Below, piece after piece: positions 63,976 through 64,000 of a stretch of 64,000 nucleotides of DNA. The translations under genes and the position numbers were made by a program. Within the stretch, counting starts at the first letter, position 1, and every line of letters starts with the position of its first letter. The DNA lies in assembly GCF_004320535.1 (NCBI RefSeq), contig NZ_SIHY01000001.1, positions 1,240,001 through 1,304,000 on the forward strand. The letters are read 5' to 3'. The notes beneath the pieces are model-generated. The model made no database searches. It worked only from the letters and a program-made list of their open reading frames with translations, and had not been told where the DNA came from. This stretch comes from Arthrobacter sp. S41. GTDB taxonomy: Bacteria; Actinomycetota; Actinomycetes; Actinomycetales; Micrococcaceae.

Positions 63976-64000
63976 TTGATATTTACGGGTAAGTTGCCCA

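Noticed and set aside
1-64000. CRISPR array, rRNA, insertion sequence or prophage
   Set aside because: No spaced repeats, rRNA-like stretches, transposase, integrase or phage structural genes were seen in the sequence.

Overview
The window looks like a chromosomal segment of a high-GC Gram-positive bacterium, most likely a Micrococcaceae member of the Arthrobacter/Glutamicibacter type. The pointers are a methyltransferase with an actinobacterial THUMP-like tail, the alr-tsaE-tsaB-rimI-tsaD, coaA, glmS, mtlA-mtlD and acpS-nnr genes, an HPr in a setting typical of actinobacteria, and many starts that read as leaderless. The genus is inference; no rRNA is present to fix it. 

Layout. 0.3-3.0 kb: a methyltransferase and a YbdK-type glutamate-cysteine ligase. 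3.1-5.5 kb: a single DUF262/DUF1524 nuclease of the GmrSD/BrxU type, closed by a long hairpin. 5.6-9.7 kb: a MarR-controlled DHA2 efflux pump with an unusual coiled-coil tail, and a fumarylacetoacetate-hydrolase-family enzyme. 9.8-23.3 kb: a fructan (levan or inulin) utilisation locus. A Tat-secreted GH32 enzyme and a five-part oligosaccharide/oligopeptide-type ABC importer are read leftward behind one LacI regulator. A second LacI regulator stands divergent to a cytoplasmic GH32 enzyme, a PfkB fructokinase and a sugar permease. The two units carry different perfect palindromes at their promoters. 

23.3-46.6 kb is an accessory island without integrase or tRNA. It holds an HNH protein paired with a two-helix membrane protein, the decayed C-terminal half of a second sugar permease, a 328-residue protein of unknown function and a small lipoprotein. 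It then holds the main item: a tightly overlapping five-gene operon at 28.6-44.9 kb. This encodes a giant DEAD-box helicase with a C-terminal MZB/DUF1998 zinc domain (DruE-like, or like a DrmA-DrmB fusion), a SNF2 helicase (DrmD-like), a large N6-adenine methyltransferase (DrmMI or type IIL-like), a McrB-type AAA+ motor and a McrC-type nuclease. It reads as a DISARM/Druantia core joined to a McrBC effector, a combination I do not recognise as a named system. A stop-interrupted small gene and an OGG-fold protein follow. 

46.7-64 kb returns to core genes: tRNA t6A synthesis (tsaD, tsaB, tsaE) with rimI and alr, mscL, coaA, glmS, HPr, a TetR regulator, the mannitol PTS and its dehydrogenase, acpS, nnr and a nucleotide-sugar dehydrogenase. 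One CBS plus HEPN-like protein (60.9-62.2 kb) stands out as accessory. 

Across the window many genes begin six or seven bases after a TANNNT box, pointing to leaderless mRNAs, and most transcription units end in long perfect hairpins with little or no U-tract.
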